DNA of 64,000 bases. Source: Cercis canadensis (Eukaryota; Streptophyta; Magnoliopsida; Fabales; Fabaceae). Location: NCBI GenBank assembly GCA_003255065.1, contig QAOA01004552.1, positions 17,341 through 81,340 of the forward strand, given 5' to 3'. A program made the translations under genes and the position numbers. Position 1 is the stretch's first letter; every line of letters starts with the position of its first letter. Shown in pieces: positions 37,301-48,202 of the stretch. The notes beneath the pieces were generated by a model, which saw nothing but the letters and a program-made list of their open reading frames with translations, was not told the origin of the DNA and ran no database searches.

Positions 37301-39546
37301 CTCCTTGTTCCTAATCTTTTATATTTGGATTTATTTGGCAGGGGTGGTGGTTTTATTTCATTGGAGAATTTGCTGTTCTTTGCTAGGAATTTCCCAGTAT
37401 GATCTGTCTCTTTGTTCCCTCTTCTCTGATCTTTTCATAAATATGTTCTAAATTTGGAGGCTTTGATTTGATTTTGGTTGATCAAATTCAAGGCTGTGTC
37501 AAAATGCAAATTAATAGGTAAATTTTCTTCATTATTCACCATGGGTTAGACATTTAAAATCTTGGTCAACCTATTACAGTGGAATTCTTGTGAATTGTGA
37601 TATTTTTCTAACTGTTAAGGTTCCCGTTCAATAGGATCATACTGTTTTTGTGAATTTTCACAATATGGGGATTAGTTGTACTGGCTGACTAAAAGAAAAA
37701 AAAAAAGGTTTTGCATACATTCACCTCTAATAATATATTTTTCTCTAATTATACAGGATTGTTTAATTAGGTACGCTGTACCTTTATTAAAGTAAATGAT
37801 TATGGAGTGTTCTCTTTGCATGTTCAAATTCCTAGCTCCTCTTGCATATTTCACTCTTTTAGTGCTAACTGCTGACATTGGAGCCTGGATTGCATGTATG
37901 ATATATTCTGAACATTTGTTTACTTTGTTTCTCTTTAGGGCTAGATGTGTGTTAGGTATATGGTTGCAATCTTTTATGCATGTGATTCATGTCCTCCTCT
38001 TGCTGTGTTTTGTTTATAGCATAGGTCCTTCCCCCACCCTATCCCACAAGAACTGTAGAACTTTCCAGTCAATCTCAAATTTGACTGGTTGTCTTTGCTA
38101 TTCATGTCTCCTTTTCATATAACTTGAACTTTTCATTTTGTAGAAATCCTTCCAGGACCTTTTACGGAAGCAGGAAGGAGATCGATCAGTTTGGGAATAC
38201 CCATTTGCTGTTGCTGGGGTGAACATCACATTCATGCTTATCCAGATGCTTGATCTTGAAGCAGGTTTATAGTTTCTTTTGTTATTATAATATTTTTTAC
38301 CCAGTATATCTATGTCTAGAAGGAAGAATGGCGTTACTGCCTATATGTATGGGTTTATGAATTATGATACATCAATTTCATAGTGCACCACCAAGCTGAA
38401 ATTACTTAGGATTTAAACACTGCAAAATTTAAATCCTTGTCTTTTACTAGTGCGGATAGAATTTTACATGACTTGTCAATTGCATGATAGATGATGTCTT
38501 TGCAAAGCAATAAATTTGATTATGATGTTACCTTTTAACAATGTGCTTTGCATTTACAGTCAAACCACGGACACTGGTAGGAGCAACTTTCCTAAAATTT
38601 CTTGCAGGTAGTCTCAATTTTTTTTTTCTGCATAAATCTATGTTTTTTTTCAATTGGGAAGGTTGGGAAGAAAAAGAGAAGGGGGCCAGTGGGCGGGTGG
38701 GCGGCCGGGGNNNNNNNNNNNNNNNNNNNNNNNNNNNGGGGGGGGGGTTGATTATAGTGGAGGAAGCTTCCAATATATGGGGAATTGTGCTATAAGAAAT
38801 AATTTCAATGTGAAATTTTTACTTGAGGGTTCAAGTCCTCATTTTTTGAATAACTTATCTTGCTGTTTTAAGTATCTAAGTTCAATCATGTTTGCCTAAC
38901 AGAAAATGAATCAGCTTTTGATCTTCTCTATTGCATAACATTCAAGCTAATGGATCATGAATGGCTTGCCATGCGTGCATCATACATGGATTTCAATGTA
39001 AGTATTCTCTAACCTGCATGCTTGCTATAGATATGGGAAAAGGTTATGCCACAAGCAATTTACATAACAAAAGAAGGTTGTTATGGGAGAAGAACTAAGA
39101 AGGTAGGAATAAAAGCAAGAATCCTAAATTTGAAAAACTTAGTGAGGAAGCTCTTGATGTAGAGGGAAGAAGCCTAGCCATTGTAGTGAAAAGAAGCTTG
39201 AAAATTGAGAAGCACGGGGGAAGGGTTCTCTTTGGCCACTTGATAAAGTAACTGTTGTGGTTCTCTCGAAATAGAAAATAGAAATGATTAGGGAGAAATA
39301 ATCTCTATTACTGCGTAAATTAAGAGGTTGTTTTGGAATACACATGCTCTTGTTCATTAGCAGTTGAGCTTTACTTTTGAGCTTTTGTTTGTTAGTGACT
39401 GTCTTTGCTAATACGTCATACCTATTGCTACCATGTTCTTACAGACAGTGATGAAATCCACACGCCGCCAACTGGAAAAAGAGCTTTTGCTTGAAGATAT
39501 AACACGGCTAGAAGATTTACCCTCTTACGGACTTCTTACACGATAG
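33626..39546 (+). CDS. ELMO-domain protein, 9 exons
   Basis: Exons: 33626-33710, 34952-35061, 36894-36962, 37128-37243, 37342-37396, 38144-38264, 38560-38607, 38903-38997, 39445-39546; phases join into 266 residues. The ELMO/CED-12 domain fills about residues 85-245 and shows the family signature EMGWQGKDPSTDFRGGGF (about 114-131), followed by LENLLFFARNFP, YPFAVAGVNITFML, FDLLYCITFKLMDHEWLAM and SYMDFNTVM. Animal ELMOD proteins are GTPase-activating proteins for Arf-like GTPases, with an Arg in this motif; a plant relative (MACARON, ELMOD_A) helps position pollen apertures. The first ~65 residues are variable, with a short Cys-containing stretch (GRGLSCVCAQ). The start is the first ATG in frame after a long CT-rich leader. 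Intron 2 carries a MITE and intron 7 a 27-base N gap; neither touches an exon. Confidence 0.9.
36282..36680. mobile_element. MITE with long inverted arms, in ELMO intron
   Basis: The left end reads GGGAAAAGTCCAAAAACCC and the right end, reverse-complemented, GGGAAAAGTCCAAAAAACCC. Further in, both arms carry CCTATGTGCGGTTTACCCCC and then GACGTCCGTCCAT or ACGTCCGTCCATT. The element is about 399 bp, non-coding, and flanked by T runs that may hide the target duplication. An N at 36278 lies in the left T run. The left arm contains about 40 bases that do not match the right arm. Its superfamily is not decided. Confidence 0.75.
38711..38737. other. Assembly gap (27 N)
   Basis: A run of N between G-rich flanks (gcggccgggg and gggggggggg), inside ELMO-gene intron 7. 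The G-rich context probably stopped sequencing. The true gap length is unknown. Confidence 0.95.
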
Positions 39547-41468
39547 ATATCGCTTCCTAGGGTTTGTCAGTCTGCTAGTTTTAGCTAGAAGGTTTGTTGT
39601 ACATGATGTGATACTCTTAAATTTCCACTCCTGCCAATTCAGCATTTAACCTTCCTGACTCTTCAGCAAGACTGAGGCCAGCTTAAATGTGATGTCATCG
39701 AGGTTTTAGATGCGGCAGTTAAGCTTGTAGTCTTGTCGGAGAAAGTTACTGTTGTCAGCATGCCGCCAGGAGTCTGAAATGTAGGTTTTCTTGGTACAAA
39801 AGAATTAGATGGAAATGAATTCTGGTTTGTCTATATGTAATTTCCTTGAGGTCCATTAATAATGCGGCTTACTATTGTATTCCAGGCAGCTGTATTTATG
39901 TTGATTGCATCTGCCTGGTCCGTTTGTAAAGGATTAATAAGCTTGCATGCGTGTTTCGAATTTGAGTGAGAAAACATAATTGATGCATGTTTTGTCATTG
40001 AAATTGCATTTTTGCATAATAATGGTAGTATCTGCTAGTTTATTTGAAATTAAGCTTTTCAATCTTTTTATATGGGGTACGAGATACTTTACTGTAATGC
40101 ATCTTTTCTGGAAGTGGAGGGATGTCCTTGGGTCATATGTTTTCCCTTTTATGATCTTGTCAACAATCCTTTTCCCCATGATTTTCATTTGGGTAAATAT
40201 AAAATCCCATTCGAATAGTGGTCGTAAGATTTGGGATTAGACTGACCTATCCTTATTACATACCCCAAATTGAGAAAAGATGTAAACAGAAAAAGGTTCT
40301 TATGTGCTATTTGAACAACACCATAACTTAATTCTGGGGTTAATTGAAAAGCTGACTTAATGCTTGGCTTTCGTTCAAAATTCTGGCTTGGATGCACTGT
40401 ATTGCGATTTTATTTTCAATTGAAATTTTTTTTTAAAAAAATTCATAATCAGTTCTGGTGGGTGCTCTTGTTTAAGAGCAAAAAAAAAAAAATTCACTGT
40501 TAGGAAGAAATGTAAGTATTAGCAATCATTGAACAAAACATTTTCCCATTCTGAAACTCAGCTTGAGGTGTGCAATCCAAATTCATTTTTTTTTTTATTT
40601 TCACTATGAACCTATTCAATCTAACAGGCATATCATTTATTTCTGAATACCTTATAACTTGAGTACTACAATCAAGCTGTATAGCCCCAGAAATGCCATA
40701 CTTATACTAAGAGGAACAAAAAATAACACACAAGAAGAAAAAACGTAACACCCAGAAACGTCTAAACATAAAGGATCAGGAGGCTAAAGAAGACTCTACG
40801 GGCTATCCTTGTGTCTCCATAGAATATGTTATTAAACGAATGGCTTCATACTGCTATAGACTACAACTAACGTAGTTTAAAATGAAATGTACAAAATAGA
40901 ACAGAGTGTTGATAGGTGAATTTAAATTACAACTTAGTAGATATAAGTTATAAATCTGAAATAATTGCTCATTTTCCCATTCAGAGGTAAACGTAATTCC
41001 AATTTTTCTTGTTAACGGTGATTGATTAGAATAGAAGTAACTTTTTAGAATTCTATCATAGCATATTACGTATACCACAAATGACAAATGTGAGAAACGA
41101 ACTACACGATTTCAAGGCCTATATAGCAATCAATGAATTGTGCAATTTGAAGTCCTATGTTTAGAATTACCAATCACCCCCTTGTGTACCGCTTAAAAGC
41201 GATTTTTCCCAAGACCAGAGGCAAGCATGGAATCCAGTTGCAAGCTCATTACCCTGAATAAACCAAAAGGGCCTCAAACAAAAGCATTAATGAACAAGAA
41301 GGCACAGCAAGGCTAGCTTGAGATTTATCATAACTGACTGAATATGTTCCAAAAGAGAAATAACTAGGCTCAAACATGTAAACCAAACTCTATAACAAAA
41401 GTTCAGTAACTGGAAATCAGAGCAGACATAGTATCACAGTAACAACTCATATCAGTCCAAGGCACAGT
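39547..41468. other. Intergenic DNA, ELMO gene to NDPK gene
   Basis: Both neighbouring genes end here (convergent), so it holds two 3' UTRs. No coding region is supported. Minus-strand ORFs at 39934 and 40854 are low-complexity. Confidence 0.5.
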
Positions 41469-43142
41469 TTACTCATAGATCCATGAGTGTTGGCTGCTTC
41501 GCCATTCAACAGGGCCCTCGGGGAACCATAGAGCAATTTCCTTCCTTGCACTTTCAACAGAATCGCTTCCATGGATGACATTTCTGCATAAAAAGCAACT
41601 TGTTTAAATTAGATGCCGTCCACCATATTTCAAAATTAACTGCACTAATAATCATAAAGTTATAGTTCCCTTTTAATCAATATTTAGAAAAATTTTAGTA
41701 GATATATAATATAGTCGAAAAGTTCAAAAAAACAAGATTTTCAGAGTCATACAAAAATCATAAAGTTTCTCTTCAAATCAAATCTCAGAAGATTCCACTT
41801 CACAACCATATTCCAACTGTAAATATATAAGAATTATAGTTCAGGTAGTGCATACTCCGATCCCATGCCCATGGGAACAAAGGGTTCCTAAACCTATCCT
41901 GTATAAATGTGGACATTATATAGCTTCAATGACTAGAACAGCTCTATGGGACAGACTTATGTTTTCCTACAAAGCAAACCAACGAGGATTTGCAGCTTTT
42001 TCAAACTAAAAATTCACATGACTAGAATGCAAGAAAAGAAAAACACAAATCTATTCATACTTACTAGATTTGAACAAATTATCCAAAAATACGGAAAGAT
42101 AAAGTCTATACCTGCCAATGTCAATAGCAAAGTCACCACGGATTGTTCCAGGGGCAGATTCTGCAGGGTTTGTGGCTCCAATTATCTTTCGGCCAGTAAC
42201 CACAACGTTCTTACCCTCCCAAACCATGGCAACAACAGGACCAGAGATGATGTAGTCCACCAACCCACTGAAGAATGGCTTTGCTGACAAGTCAGCATAG
42301 TGCTTCTCAGCAAAAGGGCGTTCCACAGTAATGAGCTTCAAACCTGAACTCAAGTGACAGAAACTAATAATGAAGATAGATTCTGAAATTTGAAAAGGAA
42401 AAAAAAAAGGTCCCAATTTTGTTTCTCTATTCTTCACTCTTCACAATTATCACATTTTAATATTTAATTAATAATTCAAAAATTTAGGATGGATAATCAT
42501 ATAATTGTAATGAATACAGTAAACTGGGATAGATAATTTTAGCATGGTGTTAACCAGAGATTACCTTTCAGTGAAAAGCCCTTCTTCTCAAATCTGCCAA
42601 TAATCTCACCAACCTGAAACACATAACAGCCTTTGAGAAACCACTTTTCTGTGACACGTGACTAAATATTGTACATAAAGTAAAGAAACTTCCTTAAAAA
42701 CACAGTCCAGAACCTTCACAAAAAAATTGTATCTATGCCAAAAAAAAAATCCACAACCCACAACACAGTAATCAATCAATTTTCCATGCAGCCACAAAGC
42801 AAGTTGAATCGTTATACTTCAAGTCCGACAATAACGATTTTCCAAAAACCCAGTTCAAATTATATAAATTATTTTCATCTTTGGTTCCATCGGCAGAAAA
42901 AATAAAAAATCTATCTTTACTTTACCCCACACAATTTCCATGGGCATACAGCAGATCCAGATAATAGAATTCAAATTCAAAGATAACTTTCGTTAGCTAC
43001 ACTTCATATAGATCATAGTCACCCATGAACCAATCAAAACCAGAAAAGCAAAAAAGGAAAAGCAGAAAAGGGATGAAAGAAGGGTTACCAGGCCTCTCTG
43101 GACACCATCTGGCTTGATCATGATAAAGGTTTGCTCGGCCAT
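41469..43142 (-). CDS. NDPK1: Nucleoside diphosphate kinase 1
   Basis: Transfers the terminal phosphate of ATP to other nucleoside diphosphates through a phosphohistidine; this short form is cytosolic. Exons in transcription order: 43142-43089, 42613-42565, 42343-42112, 41583-41469. They join into 149 residues, the normal length for type 1 plant NDPK. The protein starts [18 protein letters not shown] with no transit peptide. It carries [12 protein letters not shown], the Kpn-loop region, [23 protein letters not shown], and the active-site stretch NVIHGSDS with catalytic His at about residue 116. It ends SSQHSWIYE. All key residues are intact. The first exon is only 18 codons. A TATA box and a telo-box-like sequence lie about 100-125 bases upstream of the start. 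Confidence 0.96.
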
Positions 43143-43240
43143 CTTGCGCTCTCTGATGCTTAGCTTTCAGTGCTGGAGTTGTTAGTAGTGACTAGTGAGA
43201 GAGAGTAGACTATAAGGATGAGGAAGGGTGAAAATGGGTT

Positions 43241-43267
43241 ATTTATATATGGCAAAGCAAACCCTAA
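43241..43267 (-). promoter_or_regulatory. NDPK1 TATA box with telo-box
   Basis: On the minus strand ATATATAAAT (43241-43250) lies about 100 bases before the NDPK1 start codon, a normal place for a TATA box. Just upstream, AAACCCTAA is read on the plus strand at 43259-43267, a telo-box-like motif found in promoters of many growth-linked plant genes. Confidence 0.6.
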
Positions 43268-43269
43268 TC

Positions 43270-44536
43270 CCAATTTTGACAAAAAGAATATTCGGTCGGT
43301 GATGTTGAGAATCATTTTTAATTTCGATTTTTTTTTTTTTTTAAAAAAATTCACCGAGTGTCCGAATTACTTTGGCTAGAGCCAATGGGGCTAATGAGAT
43401 CTGACGTTTCAGAAAAAAAAAAAAAAAAAAAAAAAAAAANATGACGTTAAACTATTTTTGAATTTTTTTTTTTAAGTTTTAGAATTTGAGAGAAAGAATA
43501 GAAAAGTTTACGGAGGTTTTTAAATTTTTTTTTTTATGATATGATATATCTTATATTATATTAAAATAACTAATATGTACATAATATGTATAGTTAATAA
43601 TCTCAAGTCAATAATTTTTAAGTTTATTTAAGAGAATGAGATAAATTATATTTTGTATCTAATAAAATATAAAAATTACCTCTTGATAATAGATACTTAT
43701 CACGTTAATATGGTATGATATACTTATGTGATACCATATAATCCATATAAGTTTATACATTTTATAAATTTTTTAAATAATCTTAAATATTATATAATTA
43801 TTTATTTATATATGTAATTATTTTATTTATATTTAAATATGATAATTACATATATATTATATGTAATAACCATATAAATACTCACACACATATATATAAT
43901 AATAATTAGATAATGTCAAAAAATATTTTAATTATTTTACCATATGCTCAAACTCTTGCAGTTTCTCTCAAGTTTTGCACCTATAGCAATTGAATTGAAC
44001 ATCAATTCTAAACTATTTTACTGATAGAGAAAATTATTACTTTATGGGTAGTTTGTGATTAAACGAAGAAGTGAAAACATTTATTTTTTGAAATGAAAGC
44101 AGGTTCCAAGATTTTTCTTTTAAGAATATATAGTTACTGGGTAGTAAAAGAATATTTGGACTAAAAAGAATGATATTTCTTTTCCTCTTGAAACCATACA
44201 TTCCCTCTTCTGTTTTATTTTTCTACTACATTGTCCCCACTTTTATATGAAAAAAAATCTTTAAAATGTATGTAATTTTCTTTTTGGAACTACATAAATA
44301 TGAAAAAAATTTAATTAGAAAATTATACATTAGGAGATAATGAATTGAAATTGAAACATCTGATTATAAAATTGTGCCAAAGTTGAACAAATTACAACAG
44401 TTTCTTAGAAGTTTCATGTGGTAATTAACTACAAAGGTAGATAACTGAATTCCAAGGCTACAAATCATTGTAACAGTTGCTGTAGTTGAGTGATAACCAA
44501 GGCAGTGTATCATGTTTAGCAAGGGGCAAATGATCA
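43270..44536. other. AT-rich intergenic DNA with N join
   Basis: No gene is supported. An A run of about 29 ends in an N at 43440. From 43500 to 43900 the sequence is very AT-rich with many TATAT blocks and could be decayed transposon DNA, but I cannot delimit ends. Confidence 0.45.
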
Positions 44537-47123
44537 TTAATTTGGTGCAACAAGCAAAGTGGCACAATCTGAGGGTTCAGCAGATGACTTTGATAATGGT
44601 AACTCTGCTGTGTCTGTGTTGGCTTCATTGTCCTGATCCTCCATCCGTGGCAGAGACAGAGTGGGTTTGGGAGGCATTGGTAGGCTTTCCACTTCACTTT
44701 CAAGCATATTCACAACTCTATTCATGTCAGGGCGATTTGCAGGCTTCATTTGGATACACCATAATGCCACTATGATCATCTTAAGCACTATTTTGTTTTC
44801 CTCTTGTGTTGCATTCTCCATTTCAATCTCCTTTCCTTCATTTAGTTTGTCATAAACCCAAGAAGGGTAGTAAATTTGGCTAGACCTCTCTGCAAATGCA
44901 TTCAACTTCTTCCTTCTGCTTGCCATTTCCATCAATAACATTCCAAAACTATATACATCAGCCTTATAAGAGACACCCCCAATGTTTTTATAAAACAATT
45001 CAGGAGCTATATATCCTATAGTTCCTCTAGCTGCTGTCAAGGATACAATGCTCACTTCTAGTGGACAAAGTTTTGCAAGCCCAAAGTCAGAAACTTTAGG
45101 TGTGAAGTTCTCGTCAAGAAGAATGTTATGTGGCTTTATGTCAAAATGCAGAATCTTCATGTTGCATCCCCAGTGTAGGTATTCAATTCCACGAGCTATT
45201 CCAAGAGAAATCTCAAACATTTTTTTGCAAGTCAAGGACATATTTTCTTCCCTAAAGAAAATATGTCTATCAAGAGATCCATTAGCCATGAAATCATACA
45301 CAAGAGCACACTTTGATCTCTCGAAACAAAAGCCAATGAGTTTCACCAAATTAACATGATGAATCCTCCCTATTGTAGCAATTTCATTGAGAAAATCTTG
45401 GCCATTACCTTTGGCCTTACCCAACATCTTTATTGCTACCAAATGTCCACTTCTAAGTGTTCCTTTGTAGACACACCCGTAGCCTCCTTCACCTAATTTA
45501 TCCTTCAAGTCTCTGCTCATCTCCCTGATTTCTGAGTAAGAATACCTAATTGGCATGAGATTATTGTCACTTTGCAGATATTCCTCAATATTGTCATATG
45601 CTGAGAAATGCCTTCTTTTCCATTTATTGACCAAAATCAGAATAACAACCGGAGCTCCGCATAAAGATTTTGCTAACAAATGCACCACTGTTTGGATTAA
45701 AAGAAAAAGTGAACGTTATATTTATGCATTATGTGTGTTTGACTTTAAATTTCTTCACAAATCATGTCTAGACCTTTAGCCTATGTTCTGTAGATTATAA
45801 TATTATAAGTGATTCCATTGCTAATGAAACATACAGGCGCTTACCTAGGTAAAAGAGTCCAGTCCTTAAGATTCCTGCAGAAAAAGAGTTTTGAGAAGTT
45901 GAAAAAATGGAAAGAAAAAAAAAAAGTGAGTCAGTGGAATGACATCTTAGGTTTATTTGTAAAATTCTTTACAGTGATCAGTAACTTTACATGGAAAAAA
46001 ATTAATAAGATGGAGAAAGAGCCTTACCCTTAGCCACGGGAATCAGCAATCTGTGGATGGTGCCTAAAAATATTGCAAAAGAGGAGAACAGTAAACAATC
46101 AATCAATGCATATTAGAACATAAACAATTGTAAAATCCTATACTATACACCATGGAGCTCTGATTTGCTGAATTTTAAGTCTAAGAGCTATAAAAATAGA
46201 CATTAAAATTACAAGACCCGGAAAAAAGCAAGTCAACTGAAAAGTGAAGAAGTAGACTGGGATAATTACTAGTTACCAAGTCCAGAATTTGTAAGGTTAA
46301 AACAGAAAACTACTACCCTATTTGAAAACATACTTGCAGGTCCATGATGAAGGCAATGAATCTGGTTCATGTCATCAATGTAGCAATCAGAATGTGTTGG
46401 ACACTTCCCACAATTGACTTGAAACCATGAAAGCTCAAAGCCATATAACAATTGATTGTGTATGTCTTCACATGAACTGTTGTCATCTTCTCTTGGCCAT
46501 GATGTCATAGCCATCAAATCTATATGGCACCAGTTCTCCAAGTTGAATGCTGTAATTTGGCCAACCATGACATACAGATATCTTTTTGGGTGAAACAAAA
46601 TGGAGTTATTAACAGAATGCTTACTACAAGTGTTGCATGCAGCAGTGTCCACATAGAGTGGAGAATGTACTGGCTTTGCACAATTCAAGAAAATTGTAGG
46701 CTTTGATAATTGTGGGTAAATCTCTGACTCTTTCCATTTGTAATTAAACCAGGCAAATGAATCTCCATAACTGAAATTAAAGCGGGCTAAAGAATAACTG
46801 GGCCTGGAGGAGAAATTTTCCCTCTCTATAGCAGCATCCACCACACGGATTGTGTAGTTGTTGTAATTGAGTGACTTTACATAGTATTTTCCCGAGTATA
46901 GATATAAGAATGTAAAGTTGTTCTCACAAGATAATTCATACCTTAAATCACCACAATGTTTTGGATCCTCTTTCAGCCGAAAAGGATAGCTTATGTTATG
47001 GATGTGGCCGCAGGAAGAAGTAGCAACACAGTCATAATTGGATTTTGCACAGCATGATTTGTAGTGAAGGACAAGAATTGCAAGAATAAAAATTGCAGAA
47101 TGAAAAAGCTCATCTAGTAACAT
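44537..47123 (-). CDS. LRK10L/Lr10-type receptor kinase (left partner)
   Basis: Membrane receptor-like kinase of the LRK10-like family, several members of which act in defence. Exons in transcription order: 47123-46277, 46063-46028 (36 nt), 45874-45845 (30 nt), 45687-44537; phases join into about 687 residues. A hydrophobic signal peptide (about 1-25) is followed by a Cys-rich wall-binding (GUB_WAK) ectodomain beginning [17 protein letters not shown], then a WAK-associated Cys motif ([11 protein letters not shown]). The membrane segment lies around [10 protein letters not shown] (315-324). Kinase: LGEGGYG (369-375), Lys391 in [12 protein letters not shown] (485-492), DFG (505-507), APE (532-534). 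The HRD arginine is Phe, so it is a non-RD kinase, as is common in this family. The divergent partner starts 1.08 kb away. Confidence 0.9.
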
Positions 47124-47200
47124 GGGGAAAGATGATGGAATGGAATTATAGGGGGTTAATTCTAACCAAGATGTCTCTCATAACTTAGCAGTTAGCACAG

Positions 47201-47212
47201 GGATATATATAG
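47201..47212 (-). promoter_or_regulatory. TATA box, left receptor kinase
   Basis: CTATATATATCC on the minus strand, about 80 bases before the start codon at 47123. Confidence 0.6.
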
Positions 47213-47333
47213 AAAATTGGGTGGTTTTGAGCACAGCCAATTCATTGAAAAGCTAAAAAAGGAAGAACTATGACATTTACAGTATTATTGGTACTTGGTT
47301 TACACGTTATTAATTGGAAAATGATGTCTGTGA

Positions 47334-48056
47334 CAATGGTGTAGGAGTAGGAGCTCTAGAGAATCTGAGCCGTAGAGGAAACGTTTAAATGGGTTCAGTT
47401 TGAAGTTTAGGAAACTTCCCTGATAGAGAATAAAAGCTTTTCTGAACTCAAAAAAATAGGAGCTAGGAATAAACCTTTCATTATCTTGTAGGTATAGGAA
47501 ATATGTGGGCATCAAATAAACCTTCCATCTAACAAGAGAAAAAAGGAGAAAGTTCAGACAAACTAATTGACTTGACATTGACTCTAACTTCTACAAAGAA
47601 AGTTGAGGGAAACTGATTTACTTGACCTTGACTCTATCTTCTACAAAGAAAGTTCAGGGAAACTGATTTACTTGACCTTGACTCTATCTTCTACAATGGT
47701 GTAGGAGTAGGAGCTCTAGAGAATCTGAGCCGTAGAGGAAACGTTTAAATGGGTTCAGTTTGAAGTTTAGGAAACTTCCCTGATAGAGAATAAAAGCTTT
47801 TCTGAACTCAAAAAAATAGGAGCTAGGAATAAACCTTTCATTATCTTGTAGGTATAGGAAATATGTGGGCATCAAATAAACCTTCCATCTAACAAGAGAA
47901 AAAAGGAGAAAGTTCAGACAAACTAATTGACTTGACATTGACTCTAACTTCTACAAAGAAAGTTGAGGGAAACTGATTTACTTGACCTTGACTCTATCTT
48001 CTACAAAGAAAGTTCAGGGAAACTGATTTACTTGACCTTGACTCTATCTTCTACAA
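47334..48056. repeat. Perfect 360-bp tandem duplication
   Basis: The block beginning acaatggtgtaggagtagga at 47334 is repeated 360 bases later at 47694, and the two copies appear identical to about 47696 and 48056. Each copy carries the same minus-strand ORF (at 47300-47578 and 47684-47938), which has no family resemblance and is taken as a by-product of the duplication. It lies wholly between the two receptor-kinase promoters. Confidence 0.9.
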
Positions 48057-48140
48057 AGAAAGTTCAGGGAAACTGATTTACTTGACCTTGACTCTATCTT
48101 CTACAAAGAAAGTTCAGGGAAGCTGATTTACTTGACCTTG
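47531..48140 (+). promoter_or_regulatory. 50-bp repeat array rich in W-boxes
   Basis: Six full 50-bp units (47581-47630, 47631-47680, 47941-47990, 47991-48040, 48041-48090, 48091-48140) and two diverged ones (47531-47580, 47891-47940). Each full unit ends in CTTGACCTTG and runs into ACTC, giving two W-box cores (TTGACC, TTGACT) six bases apart. I count 18 TTGAC on the plus strand, 16 of them strict TTGAC[CT]. W-boxes bind WRKY factors. The array ends about 16 bases before the right gene's TATA-like box. Regulatory use is inferred. Confidence 0.75.
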
Positions 48141-48155
48141 ACTCAAACTTATATG

Positions 48156-48164
48156 GCTATATAG
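48156..48164 (+). promoter_or_regulatory. TATA-like box, right receptor kinase
   Basis: GCTATATAG lies about 40 bases before the start codon at 48203 and just after the W-box array. The short distance implies a short leader. Confidence 0.45.
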
Positions 48165-48202
48165 TTTATGGCAACATATCATCACTTCAAATCTATTTAG
48201 AA

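Noticed and set aside
41946-42287. 113-codon plus-strand ORF
   Set aside because: Shadow of NDPK1 exon 3 on the opposite strand.
42051-42437. 128-codon minus ORF as a separate gene
   Set aside because: It is NDPK1 exon 3 plus flanking intron.
47300-47938. Two identical minus-strand ORFs of 92 and 84 codons as a duplicated small gene
   Set aside because: They come from the 360-bp tandem duplication, have no recognisable domain, and lie in the promoter interval between two kinases.
47581-48140. CRISPR-like array (50-bp repeats)
   Set aside because: Units are directly adjacent without spacers, in a plant nuclear genome; it is a minisatellite.
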